Source: Pseudomonas sp. ML96
Lineage (GTDB): Bacteria > Pseudomonadota > Gammaproteobacteria > Pseudomonadales > Pseudomonadaceae
Direction: 5' to 3'
NCBI RefSeq assembly: GCF_000761545.1
Contig: NZ_JPMY01000037.1
Span: 62,001 to 126,000 of the forward strand
Length of the DNA stretch: 64,000 bases
In this document: in pieces, positions 10,107 to 18,800 of the stretch
How the letters are laid out: each line of letters begins with the position of its first letter
How positions within the stretch are numbered: position 1 is the stretch's first letter
Translations under genes and position numbers: made by a program
The notes under the pieces: model-generated
What the model saw: the letters and a program-made list of their open reading frames with translations, nothing else
The model's database searches: none
Told to the model about the DNA's origin: nothing

Positions 10107-10204
10107 TGCAGGCTTCCATGGACGATGCAGGCATTCTAGATGCGCCATGTGACAACTGCATCAGGCAAGATTCACACCGTGAACCACGTTTTTCTGGACG
10201 AGCG

Positions 10205-10594
<390 letters not shown>

Positions 10595-10623
10595 TGCGGC
10601 AAGGCCGGCCATCGCCGCATGGC

Positions 10624-10652
10624 TTGGATGCGCCGGCGTTTGTACTTAAAAT
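10624..10652 (+). promoter_or_regulatory. Candidate promoter of hslO
   Basis: TTGGAT at 10624-10629 and TAAAAT at 10647-10652 are separated by exactly 17 bases, a good housekeeping-type promoter in the 145-base gap between hslR and hslO. hslO may thus be transcribed independently of hslR. The call rests only on the hexamers. Confidence 0.45.
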
Positions 10653-10739
10653 CGGCAACATTCCCAGGGTCACTACTTCTCGGCGCGCTCGTTTGCAGGC
10701 GCCGATGGCCCGTCATCCCTTTTCGCCAGGCGGTTTGCG

Positions 10740-11633
10740 ATGCATCAGTTCGACTTCACCCAGCGCTTCATCTTCGATGACAACGATGTCCGCGGTGAGA
10801 TGGTCAGTCTCGCCGAGAGCTACCTGCACGTGCTGGCCAAGCACCCCTACCCGCAACCGGTCGCCCAGCTGCTGGGCGAGATGCTGGCCGCCGCGGCGCT
10901 GCTGGTCGGCACCCTCAAGTTCGATGGCCTGCTGATCCTCCAGGCGCGCTCCTCCGGGCCGGTGCCGCTGGTGATGATCGAGTGTTCCAGCGATCGCGAA
11001 GTGCGCGGCATCGCTCGTTACGACGCCGAGGCCGTCGACGCCGGTGCTGGCCTGCGCGAGCTGATGCCCGATGGCGTGCTGGCGCTGACCATCGACCCGG
11101 CCAAGGGCCAGCGCTACCAGGGCATCGTCGAGCTGGAGGGCGAGACCCTGGCCGACAGCCTGACCGCCTACTTCGCCACTTCCGAGCAGCTGCCGACGCG
11201 TTTCTGGCTGCGTGCCGATGGCCAGCGTGCGCGCGGCCTGCTGCTGCAGCAGCTGCCGCCGCACCACCAGACCGATGCCGACGTGCGCCAGGAGAGCTGG
11301 AACCACCTGCTGACCCTGGCCGACACCCTGAGCGCCGAGGAGCTGCTGGGCCTAGACAACCAGACCCTGCTGCATCGCCTCTATCACCAGGAAGAGCTGC
11401 GCCTGTTCGAGCCGAGCCTGCTGCAGTTCCGCTGCAGCTGCTCGCGTGAGCGTTCGGCGCGGGCCTTGGTCAGTATCGGCCAGGCCGATGCCGAGGCGCT
11501 GGTGGAAGAGAGCGGCGGCCAGGTCGAGATCGACTGCCAGTTCTGCAACCAGCGCTACCTGTTCGATGCCAGCGATGTCGCCCAGCTGTTCGCCACCGGC
11601 GACAGCCAGGCGCCGTCGGAAACGCGCCACTGA
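10740..11633 (+). CDS. hslO: Redox-regulated chaperone Hsp33
   Basis: 297-residue Hsp33, the expected length. The C-terminal zinc switch has the CxC ([10 protein letters not shown]) and CxxC ([11 protein letters not shown]) motifs. Under oxidative plus heat stress these cysteines form disulphides, zinc is released and the holdase becomes active. The N-terminal domain reads [19 protein letters not shown], typical of the family. It lies between hslR and pckA, the same order as in other pseudomonads. All four zinc ligands are present, so it should be functional. Confidence 0.95.
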   Translation: MHQFDFTQRFIFDDNDVRGEMVSLAESYLHVLAKHPYPQPVAQLLGEMLAAAALLVGTLKFDGLLILQARSSGPVPLVMIECSSDREVRGIARYDAEAVDAGAGLRELMPDGVLALTIDPAKGQRYQGIVELEGETLADSLTAYFATSEQLPTRFWLRADGQRARGLLLQQLPPHHQTDADVRQESWNHLLTLADTLSAEELLGLDNQTLLHRLYHQEELRLFEPSLLQFRCSCSRERSARALVSIGQADAEALVEESGGQVEIDCQFCNQRYLFDASDVAQLFATGDSQAPSETRH

Positions 11634-11726
11634 GTTCGATAGTCGCACTCTATTGAAGGCTATAGCGGACAAGAGGCTGCCAAGGAAAAAGCTTTTCTGG
11701 CATACTCCCGCGACTTTTTTACTGCT

Positions 11727-11750
11727 GTAGTGGTCTTCAGGGGCCACTAC
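11727..11750 (+). other. Stem-loop in the pckA leader
   Basis: GTAGTGGTC and GGCCACTAC form a nine-pair stem (one G-U) with a six-base loop, 40 bases before the pckA start codon and just after a T6 run (11715-11720). It could be the end of an hslO terminator or a leader hairpin of pckA. No known riboswitch class is recognised. Confidence 0.4.
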
Positions 11751-11790
11751 ACAATGATCGGAAACTCGGCCACGGCCGACGGGGACCCAC

Positions 11791-13332
11791 ATGACGCAAG
11801 CCAACACCACCGTTTACACCGACATCAGCGCCGCCCAACTGGTCGAAGAGGCCATCAGCCGTGGCGAGGGTGAACTGGCCGCCAACGGTTCTCTGGTCGT
11901 CCGCACCGGCCATCGTACCGGTCGCTCTCCGGCTGACCGCTTCATCGTCCAGGAGCCGAGCACCGATTCCAAGATCGCCTGGGGCAACATCAACCGCCCG
12001 TTCCCGGCCGACAAGTTCGATGCCCTGTGGGACCGCGTTGAGGCCTTCAACAATGCCCAGGAGCACTTCGTCTCCCACGTGCATGTCGGCTCCGCCGATG
12101 CCCACTACCTGCCGGTCAAGATGACCACTCAGACCGCCTGGCAGAACCTGTTCGGCCGTTGCCTGTTCATCAACCCGGAAACCTACAACCCGGGCGCCAA
12201 AGCCGAGTGGCAGATCCTCAACGTCGCCAACTTCGAGTGCGTACCCGAGCGCGACGGCACCAATTCCGATGGCTGCGTGATCATCAACTTCGCCGCCAAG
12301 AAAGTTCTGCTCGCCGGCATGCGCTACGCCGGTGAAATGAAGAAAGCCATGTTCTCCGTGCAGAACTTCCTGCTGCCGGAAGCCGACGTGCTGCCGATGC
12401 ACTGCGCCGCCAACATCGGCGAAGAAGGCGACGTGACCCTGTTCTTCGGTCTGTCCGGCACCGGCAAGACCACCCTGTCCGCCGACCCGAGCCGTTACCT
12501 GATCGGTGACGACGAGCACGGCTGGGGCGAGGGCGTGGTGTTCAACATCGAAGGTGGTTGCTACGCCAAGTGCATCGACCTGTCCGAGAAGAACGAGCCG
12601 GTAATCTGGAAAGCCATCCAGTTCGGCGCCGTGCTGGAGAACGTGGTCCTCGACGAGAACCGCGTACCGGACTACGCCGACGACAGCCTGACCCAGAACA
12701 GCCGTGCGGCCTACCCGCTGGAGCTGGTCGAGAAGCGCTCCGAAAAGAACCTCGGTGGCGAGCCGAATGCCGTGATCTTCCTGACCTGCGACCTGACTGG
12801 CGTACTGCCTCCGGTGTCGATCCTCAGCGAAGAACAGGCTGCCTACCACTTCCTGTCCGGCTACACCGCGCTGGTCGGTTCCACCGAGATGGGCAGCGGC
12901 GGCGGCATCAAGTCGACCTTCTCCACCTGCTTCGGCGCGCCGTTCTTCCCACGTCCGGCTGGCGAGTACGCCGAGCTGCTGATCAAGCGTATCCGCGGCT
13001 TCAACTCCAAGGTCTACCTGGTCAACACCGGCTGGACCGGAGGTGGCTACGGTGTTGGCAAGCGCTTCAACATCCCGACCACCCGTGGCGTGATCGCCGC
13101 CATCCAGAGCGGCGCTCTGGTCGGTGCCGAGACCGAGCAACTGCCGATCATCAACCTGAGCGTGCCGAAGGCCGTTCCGGGCGTCGAAACCGGTCTGCTC
13201 AACCCGCGCAACACCTGGACCGACGGCAACGCCTACGACGAAGCCGCCAAGGGTCTGGCCCAGCAGTTCGTCGACAACTTCAAGAAGTTCGACGTGTCTG
13301 ACGCCATCCGCAACGCCGGTCCGCAGCTGTAA
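11791..13332 (+). CDS. pckA: Phosphoenolpyruvate carboxykinase (ATP)
   Basis: 513-residue ATP-dependent PEP carboxykinase, full length. It converts oxaloacetate plus ATP to PEP, the entry step of gluconeogenesis, important for a bacterium growing on organic acids. It shows the substrate-binding [14 protein letters not shown]-loop [17 protein letters not shown] (about residues 217-233), metal site IGDDEHGW and the C-terminal [14 protein letters not shown]. It is monocistronic, bounded by a leader hairpin upstream and a strong terminator 14 bases downstream. Codon use is very regular, as for a highly expressed gene. Confidence 0.97.
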   Translation: MTQANTTVYTDISAAQLVEEAISRGEGELAANGSLVVRTGHRTGRSPADRFIVQEPSTDSKIAWGNINRPFPADKFDALWDRVEAFNNAQEHFVSHVHVGSADAHYLPVKMTTQTAWQNLFGRCLFINPETYNPGAKAEWQILNVANFECVPERDGTNSDGCVIINFAAKKVLLAGMRYAGEMKKAMFSVQNFLLPEADVLPMHCAANIGEEGDVTLFFGLSGTGKTTLSADPSRYLIGDDEHGWGEGVVFNIEGGCYAKCIDLSEKNEPVIWKAIQFGAVLENVVLDENRVPDYADDSLTQNSRAAYPLELVEKRSEKNLGGEPNAVIFLTCDLTGVLPPVSILSEEQAAYHFLSGYTALVGSTEMGSGGGIKSTFSTCFGAPFFPRPAGEYAELLIKRIRGFNSKVYLVNTGWTGGGYGVGKRFNIPTTRGVIAAIQSGALVGAETEQLPIINLSVPKAVPGVETGLLNPRNTWTDGNAYDEAAKGLAQQFVDNFKKFDVSDAIRNAGPQL

Positions 13333-13345
13333 GCTGCAGGCCAAT

Positions 13346-13373
13346 AAAAAAGCCGCCTGAGGGCGGCTTTTTT
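13346..13373. terminator. Bidirectional terminator between pckA and the next gene
   Basis: AAAAGCCGCC - TGAG - GGCGGCTTTT forms a GC-rich hairpin with a T run on one side and an A run on the other. It serves pckA (+) and probably also the convergent small gene ending at 13394 (-). Confidence 0.9.
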
Positions 13374-13393
13374 GTGCCTGTCCGCCAAGCGGC

Positions 13394-13795
13394 TCAGGCA
13401 CGGGTTGCTGCGTAGGGCTCCGGTCGGACCGGATCGGTCTCAGGCCGCTCGGGGCGGCTGGCGATGTCTTCGATGTTCTGCGCCCGGTCATTGCGCTGCT
13501 GGGCGTTGCGCAGTTCTGCAGCGGTTTCCAACACACTGGGCTGGCTATCGACTTCGCCTTCGCTGGCAACCGCCAGATAGGTTTCGATCTGCCGCTGTTG
13601 AGTGTTGGCGCTGTAGATCTGTGCCGCTGCGTCGCGCTTGCTGGCCTGGCTCAGTTCCCGGCTTTCCTGGCGCTCGTCGACTCGGTCGGAAGCAGCGTCC
13701 ACAACCTTGTTCACCTGTTCGGGATTGGTCGGGCCGTACTTGTTGATCACCTGAGTCGAGAGGGGCAGGTTGCCGCTGTAGCCGCTTATCTGCAT
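13394..13795 (-). CDS. Conserved-looking hypothetical protein, 133 residues
   Basis: I do not recognise a family. The protein (MQISGYSGNLPLSTQVINKY...) is hydrophilic and rich in Gln, Arg, Glu and Asp, with no signal peptide or membrane helix. The middle and C-terminal parts are predicted mostly helical and disordered (repeated RxxERxE and RPERPETDPVRPEP patterns). The start is backed by a purine-rich ribosome site (GGGAGATGGG). It stands alone between the pckA terminator and the hemW-metX group, at the junction of two regions that are separate in P. aeruginosa PAO1. Real-gene status is supported by the start, the clean stop next to a bidirectional terminator and a codon pattern like the neighbours. 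Confidence 0.65.
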   Translation of the reverse strand: MQISGYSGNLPLSTQVINKYGPTNPEQVNKVVDAASDRVDERQESRELSQASKRDAAAQIYSANTQQRQIETYLAVASEGEVDSQPSVLETAAELRNAQQRNDRAQNIEDIASRPERPETDPVRPEPYAATRA

Positions 13796-13906
13796 GGATT
13801 ACCCATCTCCCTGTGATTGCCTGGATTCACTGTAAACCCAGGCGGGGTAGGGGGATTAGATTGATTGGCGATAGCCGATCCGCTTCATAGCGACCTGGCT
13901 GGGGCG

Positions 13907-14161
13907 TCAGTCGATTACCTCGGCGCCCTGGATGGTCAGCTCTGGCAAGGCCACGGGCATCGGGCAGATCTGCAGGTACTTGATGCTCTCGCGCGGGATC
14001 AACAGCAGGTCGCCATCGACCTCGATGCTCAGGAACGGCGTTTCCAGTTGCTTGCGCAGGGCGCGGGCCACGGCGGCCGGATCGTCGCTCTGCTGGGGCA
14101 GCTTCAGGGCCAGGCGCTGGCCGTCCTGGAAGTACAGATACAGATGCTTGATCGGCTTCAT
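13907..14161 (-). CDS. Small hypothetical protein, 84 residues
   Basis: Unrecognised small soluble protein beginning MKPIKHLYLYFQDGQRLALKLP and ending in PELTIQGAEVID. Alternating hydrophobic residues suggest a compact beta-rich fold (LYLYF, LSIEVDGDLLLIP). A ribosome site (GGGAG) precedes the ATG. It lies 31 bases downstream of the DUF3392 gene on the same strand and could be the last gene of that transcription unit. No catalytic motif is evident. Confidence 0.6.
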   Translation of the reverse strand: MKPIKHLYLYFQDGQRLALKLPQQSDDPAAVARALRKQLETPFLSIEVDGDLLLIPRESIKYLQICPMPVALPELTIQGAEVID

Positions 14162-14192
14162 GGGGCTCCCTCCGGGTGCCCCGCGGGCGACC

Positions 14193-14516
14193 CTAGCTGC
14201 GATCGGCCAGAACGCCGATCAGGAAGAAGACTAGTAGCAGGACGGGCGACAGGGTGAAGTTGTTGAAGTAGCCCAGGCCCTTGGCCAGCCAGGGGGTGAG
14301 GAAGACGATGGCCAGGCCGTAGCCGATGGCGCAGACCAGCACGAAGATGAAGGTGCGCAGGACGAAGTTGAGGCCGCTGATGGAGCGCTGCACCCAGGCG
14401 TTGATGCCGGGGCCGAACAGCACGAAGAGGGTGGCCATGATGGCCAGCGAGATGTCGTACAGGTTGCCTCGGCACCAGCGCGAGAGGGTGGCGATCAGGT
14501 CGAGTACGAGATCCAT
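14193..14516 (-). CDS. DUF3392 family inner-membrane protein
   Basis: 107-residue protein with three likely membrane helices (SLAIMATLFVLFGPGINAWV, FVLRTFIFVLVCAIGYGLAIV, LSPVLLLVFFLIGVLA). Length and layout fit the DUF3392 family of gamma-proteobacterial membrane proteins of unknown function. It lies downstream of hemW on the same strand with an 82-base gap and upstream of the 84-residue gene. No function can be assigned. Confidence 0.7.
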   Translation of the reverse strand: MDLVLDLIATLSRWCRGNLYDISLAIMATLFVLFGPGINAWVQRSISGLNFVLRTFIFVLVCAIGYGLAIVFLTPWLAKGLGYFNNFTLSPVLLLVFFLIGVLADRS

Positions 14517-14598
14517 CGGTGGTCCTTGTTGTGATTGTTCGGCGCAGGCAGTTTACCGTCTGTCGGCAGGGCTGCCGAGAGCTGGCGCACGCTGTGGT

Positions 14599-15759
14599 TC
14601 AGGGCAGGAAATGCTGCAGCAGGTCGTTGAGGAACAGCTGGCCCTCACGGGTGGCGACCAGGCGTTGCGGGTCGCGCTGCAGCAGCTGGCGCGCCTCGGC
14701 CTCGCGGCGCGCCGCGTCCAGGCTGGCCAGCGGCAGGCCGGTGCGCTGCTCGAACAGCGCGGCTGGTGCACCCTCGGTCAGGCGCAGCACGTTCATCAGG
14801 AACTCGAAGGGCAGCTCATCGGCGTCCAGCAGGCGTTCGCCGGCCTGGAAGCTCTTGGCCGCATCCAGGTAATCCTTGGGCAGGCGGGTCTTCCAGGTGC
14901 GGATGATGCGCCCGTCCGGCGCGCTCAGCTTGGCGTGGGCGCCGGCGCCGATGCCGAGGAAGTCGCCGAAGGTCCAGTAGTTGAGGTTGTGCCGCGCCGC
15001 GCGCCCTGCCTGGGCATAGGCGGAAACCTCGTACTGCGCGTAGCCCTCGGCGGCCAGCAGGGCCTGGCCGGCTTCCTGGATGTCCCACAGCAGATCATCC
15101 TCGGGCAGCTCGGGCGGCTGGCTCCAGAACACCGTATTGGGCTCCATGGTCAGCTGGTACCAGGACAGGTGCGTCGGGCCCTGGGCGATGGCGGTGCGCA
15201 GGTCGAACAGGGCGTCCTCGATGCTCTGCTCGGGCAGGCCGTGCATCAGGTCGAGGTTGAAGTTATCGAAGCCGGCGGCGCGCGCCATGTCGGCGGCGCG
15301 AATCGCCTCGCCGCCATCGTGGATGCGGCCCAGGGCCTTGAGCTTGGCTTCCTGGAAGCTCTGCACGCCGATCGACAGGCGATTGATGCCGAGGCTGCGG
15401 TAGTCGCGGAACTTGGCCTGTTCGAAGGTGCCCGGATTGGCCTCTAGGGTGATCTCGATATCGCTGGCGAACGACACGCGGCGCTGCACACCTTCCAGCA
15501 GGCGGCCCAAGGCCTTGGCCGAGAACAGGCTGGGTGTGCCTCCACCGAAGAAGATCGAGGTCAGCTCACGGCCGTGGGCGTGCGCCTGGTCGGCGTCGAG
15601 GTCGGCGAGCAGGGCGTCGACGTACTCCTCTTCCGGCAGGCTGGGGCCAGCGGCATGGGAGTTGAAGTCGCAGTAGGGGCATTTGCGCACGCACCACGGG
15701 ATGTGGATGTACAGCGCGAGTGGCGGCAGCTGGAAGCCACCGCCGGTCGAGGTGTTCAT
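14599..15759 (-). CDS. hemW: HemW, radical-SAM heme chaperone
   Basis: 386 residues from ATG at 15757-15759. The 4Fe-4S-binding CxxxCxxC is at residues 23-30 (CVRKCPYC), followed by GGGTPS and the radical-SAM barrel ([22 protein letters not shown]). It was long annotated as oxygen-independent coproporphyrinogen oxidase (HemN-like), but this shorter form with CxxxCxxC and no extended N-terminus is HemW, which binds heme and delivers it to membrane respiratory enzymes. The longer upstream frame reads through rdgB and is discarded. The start overlaps the rdgB stop by ATGA, so it is translationally coupled to rdgB, as in many gamma-proteobacteria. Confidence 0.93.
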   Translation of the reverse strand: MNTSTGGGFQLPPLALYIHIPWCVRKCPYCDFNSHAAGPSLPEEEYVDALLADLDADQAHAHGRELTSIFFGGGTPSLFSAKALGRLLEGVQRRVSFASDIEITLEANPGTFEQAKFRDYRSLGINRLSIGVQSFQEAKLKALGRIHDGGEAIRAADMARAAGFDNFNLDLMHGLPEQSIEDALFDLRTAIAQGPTHLSWYQLTMEPNTVFWSQPPELPEDDLLWDIQEAGQALLAAEGYAQYEVSAYAQAGRAARHNLNYWTFGDFLGIGAGAHAKLSAPDGRIIRTWKTRLPKDYLDAAKSFQAGERLLDADELPFEFLMNVLRLTEGAPAALFEQRTGLPLASLDAARREAEARQLLQRDPQRLVATREGQLFLNDLLQHFLP

Positions 15760-16355
15760 TGCAGACCCAGGCGCTGCTTGAGCAGGGCCATGGCGCGGGC
15801 GCGATGGCTTATGCGGTTCTTCTCGGCGCTGGCCAGTTCGGCGCTGGAGCATTCGCGCTCCGGCACCCAGAACAGCGGGTCATAGCCGAAGCCCTCGGCG
15901 CCACGGGCTTCGCGCAGGATGCTGCCGTGCCACAGGCCTTCGCAGAGGATCGGCAGCGGGTCGTCGGCATGCCGCACCAGGGCCAGGGCGCAGACGAACT
16001 GGGCGCCGCGCTCGGCATCGGCCACGTCCTTCAGCGCATCGAGCAGCTTGGCGTTGTTGGCCGCGTCGCCCTGGCCATCGGCATAGCGTGCCGAGTAGAT
16101 ACCCGGGGCGCCGCCGAGGAAGTCCACGGCCAGGCCGGAGTCGTCAGCCAGCGCCGGCAGGCCGGACACGCGGGCGGCGTTGCGCGCCTTGAGGATGGCG
16201 TTCTCGACGAAGGACAGGCCGGTCTCTTCCGGCTCGATGCTGGAGAACTCGCCGACCGAACGTACGCGCACGTGTTCGCCGAGCATGGCCTGGAGTTCCT
16301 TGAGCTTGCCGGCGTTGTGGCTGGCCAGTACGAGTTCTTTGAAGGGCATGGTCAT
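15756..16355 (-). CDS. rdgB: dITP/XTP pyrophosphatase RdgB
   Basis: 199-residue Ham1/RdgB-family enzyme that hydrolyses dITP, dXTP and ITP to monophosphates, keeping deaminated purines out of DNA. Signature residues are [10 protein letters not shown] (substrate loop), [36 protein letters not shown] (catalytic Asp and specificity loop), GFGYDPLF and SHRARA. Either of the first two Met codons could be used (MTMPFKE). The gene overlaps both neighbours by four bases: the DUF4426 gene upstream and hemW downstream. It therefore belongs to a coupled unit running metX-metW-DUF4426-rdgB-hemW. Confidence 0.95.
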   Translation of the reverse strand: MTMPFKELVLASHNAGKLKELQAMLGEHVRVRSVGEFSSIEPEETGLSFVENAILKARNAARVSGLPALADDSGLAVDFLGGAPGIYSARYADGQGDAANNAKLLDALKDVADAERGAQFVCALALVRHADDPLPILCEGLWHGSILREARGAEGFGYDPLFWVPERECSSAELASAEKNRISHRARAMALLKQRLGLQ

Positions 16356-16771
16356 TCGTCCGGGAACACTTCCTGGTTGAAGGTAAGGGTGTGCGGTGCG
16401 CCGTCGCCGATCTGCACGTTGATGCTGAAGGTCAGCACCTCGCGCTCACGCAGCGGGAATTCGGCCAGGTAATACACGGCGCCACTCTCCAGCACCTGCT
16501 TGAACTGCAAGGGCGTGGTCTGGCCGAGCAGGTTCTTCAGCGTACCGTCGACCTTGGCGGCCTGGCCCTGGCCGCCCTTGAGCGCGGCGACGTTGAGCAC
16601 GCCAACGGTCTTGCTACGGGTCAGGCCGGCGGCCGCGGCGATGTTCGGCTGCAGGAAGCTGGAATTGAACACGCTGTAATGCACGTCCAGTTCGCCGAAG
16701 GTCTGTTTGCGTTCGGCGAACGCGGGCAGGGCGAGGAGCAGGCAAAGCAGCAGGGATGCGAAACGGCGCAT
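16352..16771 (-). CDS. DUF4426 periplasmic protein
   Basis: 139 residues with a clear signal peptide ([19 protein letters not shown], cleavage after AFA) and a mature beta-rich domain ([21 protein letters not shown] ... [17 protein letters not shown]) matching the DUF4426 family. The function is unknown. The family is consistently placed between metW and rdgB in pseudomonads, which hints at no more than conserved synteny. It overlaps rdgB by four bases and begins 25 bases after the metW stop. Confidence 0.8.
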   Translation of the reverse strand: MRRFASLLLCLLLALPAFAERKQTFGELDVHYSVFNSSFLQPNIAAAAGLTRSKTVGVLNVAALKGGQGQAAKVDGTLKNLLGQTTPLQFKQVLESGAVYYLAEFPLREREVLTFSINVQIGDGAPHTLTFNQEVFPDE

Positions 16772-16796
16772 GAGAGGTCCTCCGGTGCGTCGCGGG

Positions 16797-17417
16797 TTAA
16801 ACGGCTACGCGGTGATCGGCCAGGCCGGACCCGCTGACGCGATAGATGCCGATCTCACCCAACAGGTTAGGCCAAAGACGGCTACCCAGGTTGTGGCGGT
16901 GTTCGTGGTCGACGGCCAGGCGTTCTTCCACCTTCGCACCCTGGGCCAGGCACAGGCGCTCGAAGTCCTCGAAGGTGCAGAAGTGGATGTTCGGCGTGTT
17001 GTACCAGGTGTACGGCAGGAAGTCCGACACCGGCATGCGGCCCTTGGTGGTCAGGTACCAGCGGCAGCGCCAGTGGCCGAAGTTGGGGAAGGTGATGATG
17101 CAGGTCTTGCCGACCCGCAGCATTTCCGCCAGAACCTTGTCCGGGTACTTCAGGGCCTGCAGCGACTGGGTCATGACCACCACGTCGAAGCTGTTGTCGG
17201 CGAAGTTGCCCAGGCCCTCGTCGAGGTTCTGTTCGATGACGTTGACGCCGCGCTCGATGCACTTGGCGATCTTCTCGGGGTCGATCTCCAGGCCGTAGCC
17301 GCCCACCTGTTTGTGGTCGCGCAGGTGGGCCAGCAGTTCACCGTCGCCACAGCCGAGGTCGAGCACGCGGCTGCCCGCGGCGATCCATTCCTGGATGATT
17401 TCCAGATCCGCTCGCAT
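16797..17417 (-). CDS. metW: MetW, methionine biosynthesis protein
   Basis: 206-residue class I SAM-binding fold (VLDLGCGDGELLAHL is motif I; DNSFDVVVMTQSLQAL is motif II/III). MetW works with MetX in pseudomonads and related bacteria to acylate homoserine; MetX alone is poorly active in some species, and the SAM-binding domain may give feedback control. It starts one base after the metX stop codon, so the two are co-translated. All parts of the family are present. Confidence 0.93.
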   Translation of the reverse strand: MRADLEIIQEWIAAGSRVLDLGCGDGELLAHLRDHKQVGGYGLEIDPEKIAKCIERGVNVIEQNLDEGLGNFADNSFDVVVMTQSLQALKYPDKVLAEMLRVGKTCIITFPNFGHWRCRWYLTTKGRMPVSDFLPYTWYNTPNIHFCTFEDFERLCLAQGAKVEERLAVDHEHRHNLGSRLWPNLLGEIGIYRVSGSGLADHRVAV

Positions 17418-17418
17418 A

Positions 17419-18558
17419 TCAGACCTCGATCCGGTTCATGTAGGCGCTGAAGCCCTGCAGGTAGCGCGGGATCGGCATGAGGAAGGCGTCGTGACCCTGC
17501 GGCGCGTCGATCTCCAGGTAACAGACGTTCTTCTTCGCCGCCAGCAGGGCATCGACGATCTCCCGCGAGCGCGCCGGCGAGAAGCGCCAGTCGGTGGTGA
17601 AGGACATCAGGCAGAAGTCGGCGCGGGCCACGCTCAGGGTCCTGGCCAGGTCGCCGTCATGGGCGGCGGCCGGGTCGAAGTAGTCGAGCGCCTTGGTCAT
17701 CAGCAGGTAGGTGTTGGCATCGAAGCGCCCGGAGAACTCCTCGCCCTGGTAGCGCAGGTAGCTCTCGACCTGAAATTCCACGCTGTGGAAGTCGTAGTTG
17801 AGCTTGTCGGTCTTCAGCTCACGGCCGAATTTCTCGCCCATGGCGTCGTCCGACAGGTAGGTGATGTGGCCGACCATGCGCGCCAGCATCAGGCCGCGCT
17901 TGGGGATCACACCCTGGTCCTGGAAGTGCCCGCCGTGGAACTCCGGATCGGTGAGGATGGCCTGGCGCGCGACTTCGTTGAAGGCGATGTTCTGCGCCGA
18001 CAGCTTGGGCGCCGAAGCGATGCACAGGCAGTGGCGCACGCGCTCGGGGTAGCTGATGGTCCACTGCAGGGCCTGCATGCCGCCGAGACTGCCGCCGATG
18101 GTCGCGGCCCACTGGTGGATGCCGAGTTGGTCGGCCAGGCGCGCCTGGCTGTTGACCCAGTCTTCCACCGTCATCACCGGGAAGTCGGCGCCGTAGGGCT
18201 TGCCGTTGGCCGGGTTGAGGCTGGAGGGACCGGTGGAGCCGTTGCAGCCGCCGAGGTTGTTGAGGCTGACGACGAAGAACTTGTTGGTGTCGATCGGCTT
18301 GCCGGGGCCGATGCAGCTATCCCACCAGCCGGGCTTGCGCTCTTCGGCGCTGTGGAAGCCGGCGGCGTGGTGATGGCCGGAGAGCGCGTGGCAGATCAGC
18401 ACGGCGTTGCTGGCCGTGGCGTTGAGCGTGCCATAGGTCTCGTAGACCAGCTGGTAGTCGGCCAGGCTGCGGCCGCAGACCAGCGCCAGCGGCTCGCTGA
18501 AATGGGCGGTCTGGGGGGTGACCAGGCCGACGGAGTCTGCGGGGAAAACGGTCGGCAT
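17419..18558 (-). CDS. metX: MetX, homoserine O-acyltransferase
   Basis: 379-residue alpha/beta hydrolase from ATG at 18556-18558. The catalytic Ser is in IGGSLGGMQ (residue 157), with Asp in [10 protein letters not shown] and His in PQGHDAFLM. It activates homoserine for methionine synthesis. MetX proteins of P. aeruginosa and P. putida have been reported to use succinyl-CoA, although the family name says acetyltransferase, so I expect O-succinylhomoserine here. The frame is open another 60 bases upstream without a better start. It is the first gene of the metX-metW-DUF4426-rdgB-hemW run; the upstream spacer contains a hairpin and a palindromic element. Confidence 0.93.
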   Translation of the reverse strand: MPTVFPADSVGLVTPQTAHFSEPLALVCGRSLADYQLVYETYGTLNATASNAVLICHALSGHHHAAGFHSAEERKPGWWDSCIGPGKPIDTNKFFVVSLNNLGGCNGSTGPSSLNPANGKPYGADFPVMTVEDWVNSQARLADQLGIHQWAATIGGSLGGMQALQWTISYPERVRHCLCIASAPKLSAQNIAFNEVARQAILTDPEFHGGHFQDQGVIPKRGLMLARMVGHITYLSDDAMGEKFGRELKTDKLNYDFHSVEFQVESYLRYQGEEFSGRFDANTYLLMTKALDYFDPAAAHDGDLARTLSVARADFCLMSFTTDWRFSPARSREIVDALLAAKKNVCYLEIDAPQGHDAFLMPIPRYLQGFSAYMNRIEV

Positions 18559-18600
18559 CGAGCCAGCTCTCGCTCCAGGAAAGTGCAGCAGTCTAAAGAG

Positions 18601-18632
18601 CACGGCCCCCGGCAGCAAGCGCGGGGGCCGTG
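18601..18632 (-). terminator. Hairpin after the dynamin-like gene, upstream of metX
   Basis: CACGGCCCCCG and CGGGGGCCGTG form a perfect 11-pair stem around a 10-base loop. On the minus strand it is followed by CTCTTTAG, a weak T tract. It may terminate transcripts from the dynamin-like gene before metX, or fold in the metX leader. Confidence 0.5.
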
Positions 18633-18658
18633 GCTAAGCCGCTGATTTGCCGGGGCTT

Positions 18659-18800
18659 AGAACCTGCCTGCGATCTCCTGGCTGTCGGCCATACGGCGTT
18701 AAAAACGGCCTCGGAATGCTCATGTACTACTCGTACACTCCGCTTCCTCGGCCGTTTTTGCCTTGTCTGGCTCTAATCCAGAAAATCGTAAGCAGGTTCT
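18659..18800. repeat. Nested palindromic MITE-like element, 142 bp
   Basis: The outer arms AGAACCTGC..CGAT (18659-18674) and ATCGtAaGCAGGTTCT (18785-18800) are inverted repeats. Inside, AAAAACGGCC (18701-18710) and GGCCGTTTTT (18750-18759) start a second inverted repeat that closes on GTAC/GTAC around a 5-base loop (18728-18732). If AACCTGC/GCAGGTT marks the ends, the element is flanked by TTAG and CTAG, both fitting the YTAR target of IS5-type transposases. Its right edge coincides with the TAG stop of the dynamin-like gene. It carries no coding capacity. I see one copy in the window; similar intergenic palindromes occur in other pseudomonads as far as I recall. Confidence 0.7.

Noticed and set aside
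14599-15852. HemN (oxygen-independent coproporphyrinogen oxidase)
   Set aside because: Length and the CxxxCxxC near the N-terminus without the extended HemN N-terminal region fit HemW, a heme chaperone.
18659-18800. Integron attC site
   Set aside because: The nested palindrome is suggestive, but no paired GTTRRRY core sites in the right orientation, no integrase and no cassette array are seen; a MITE-like repeat fits better.
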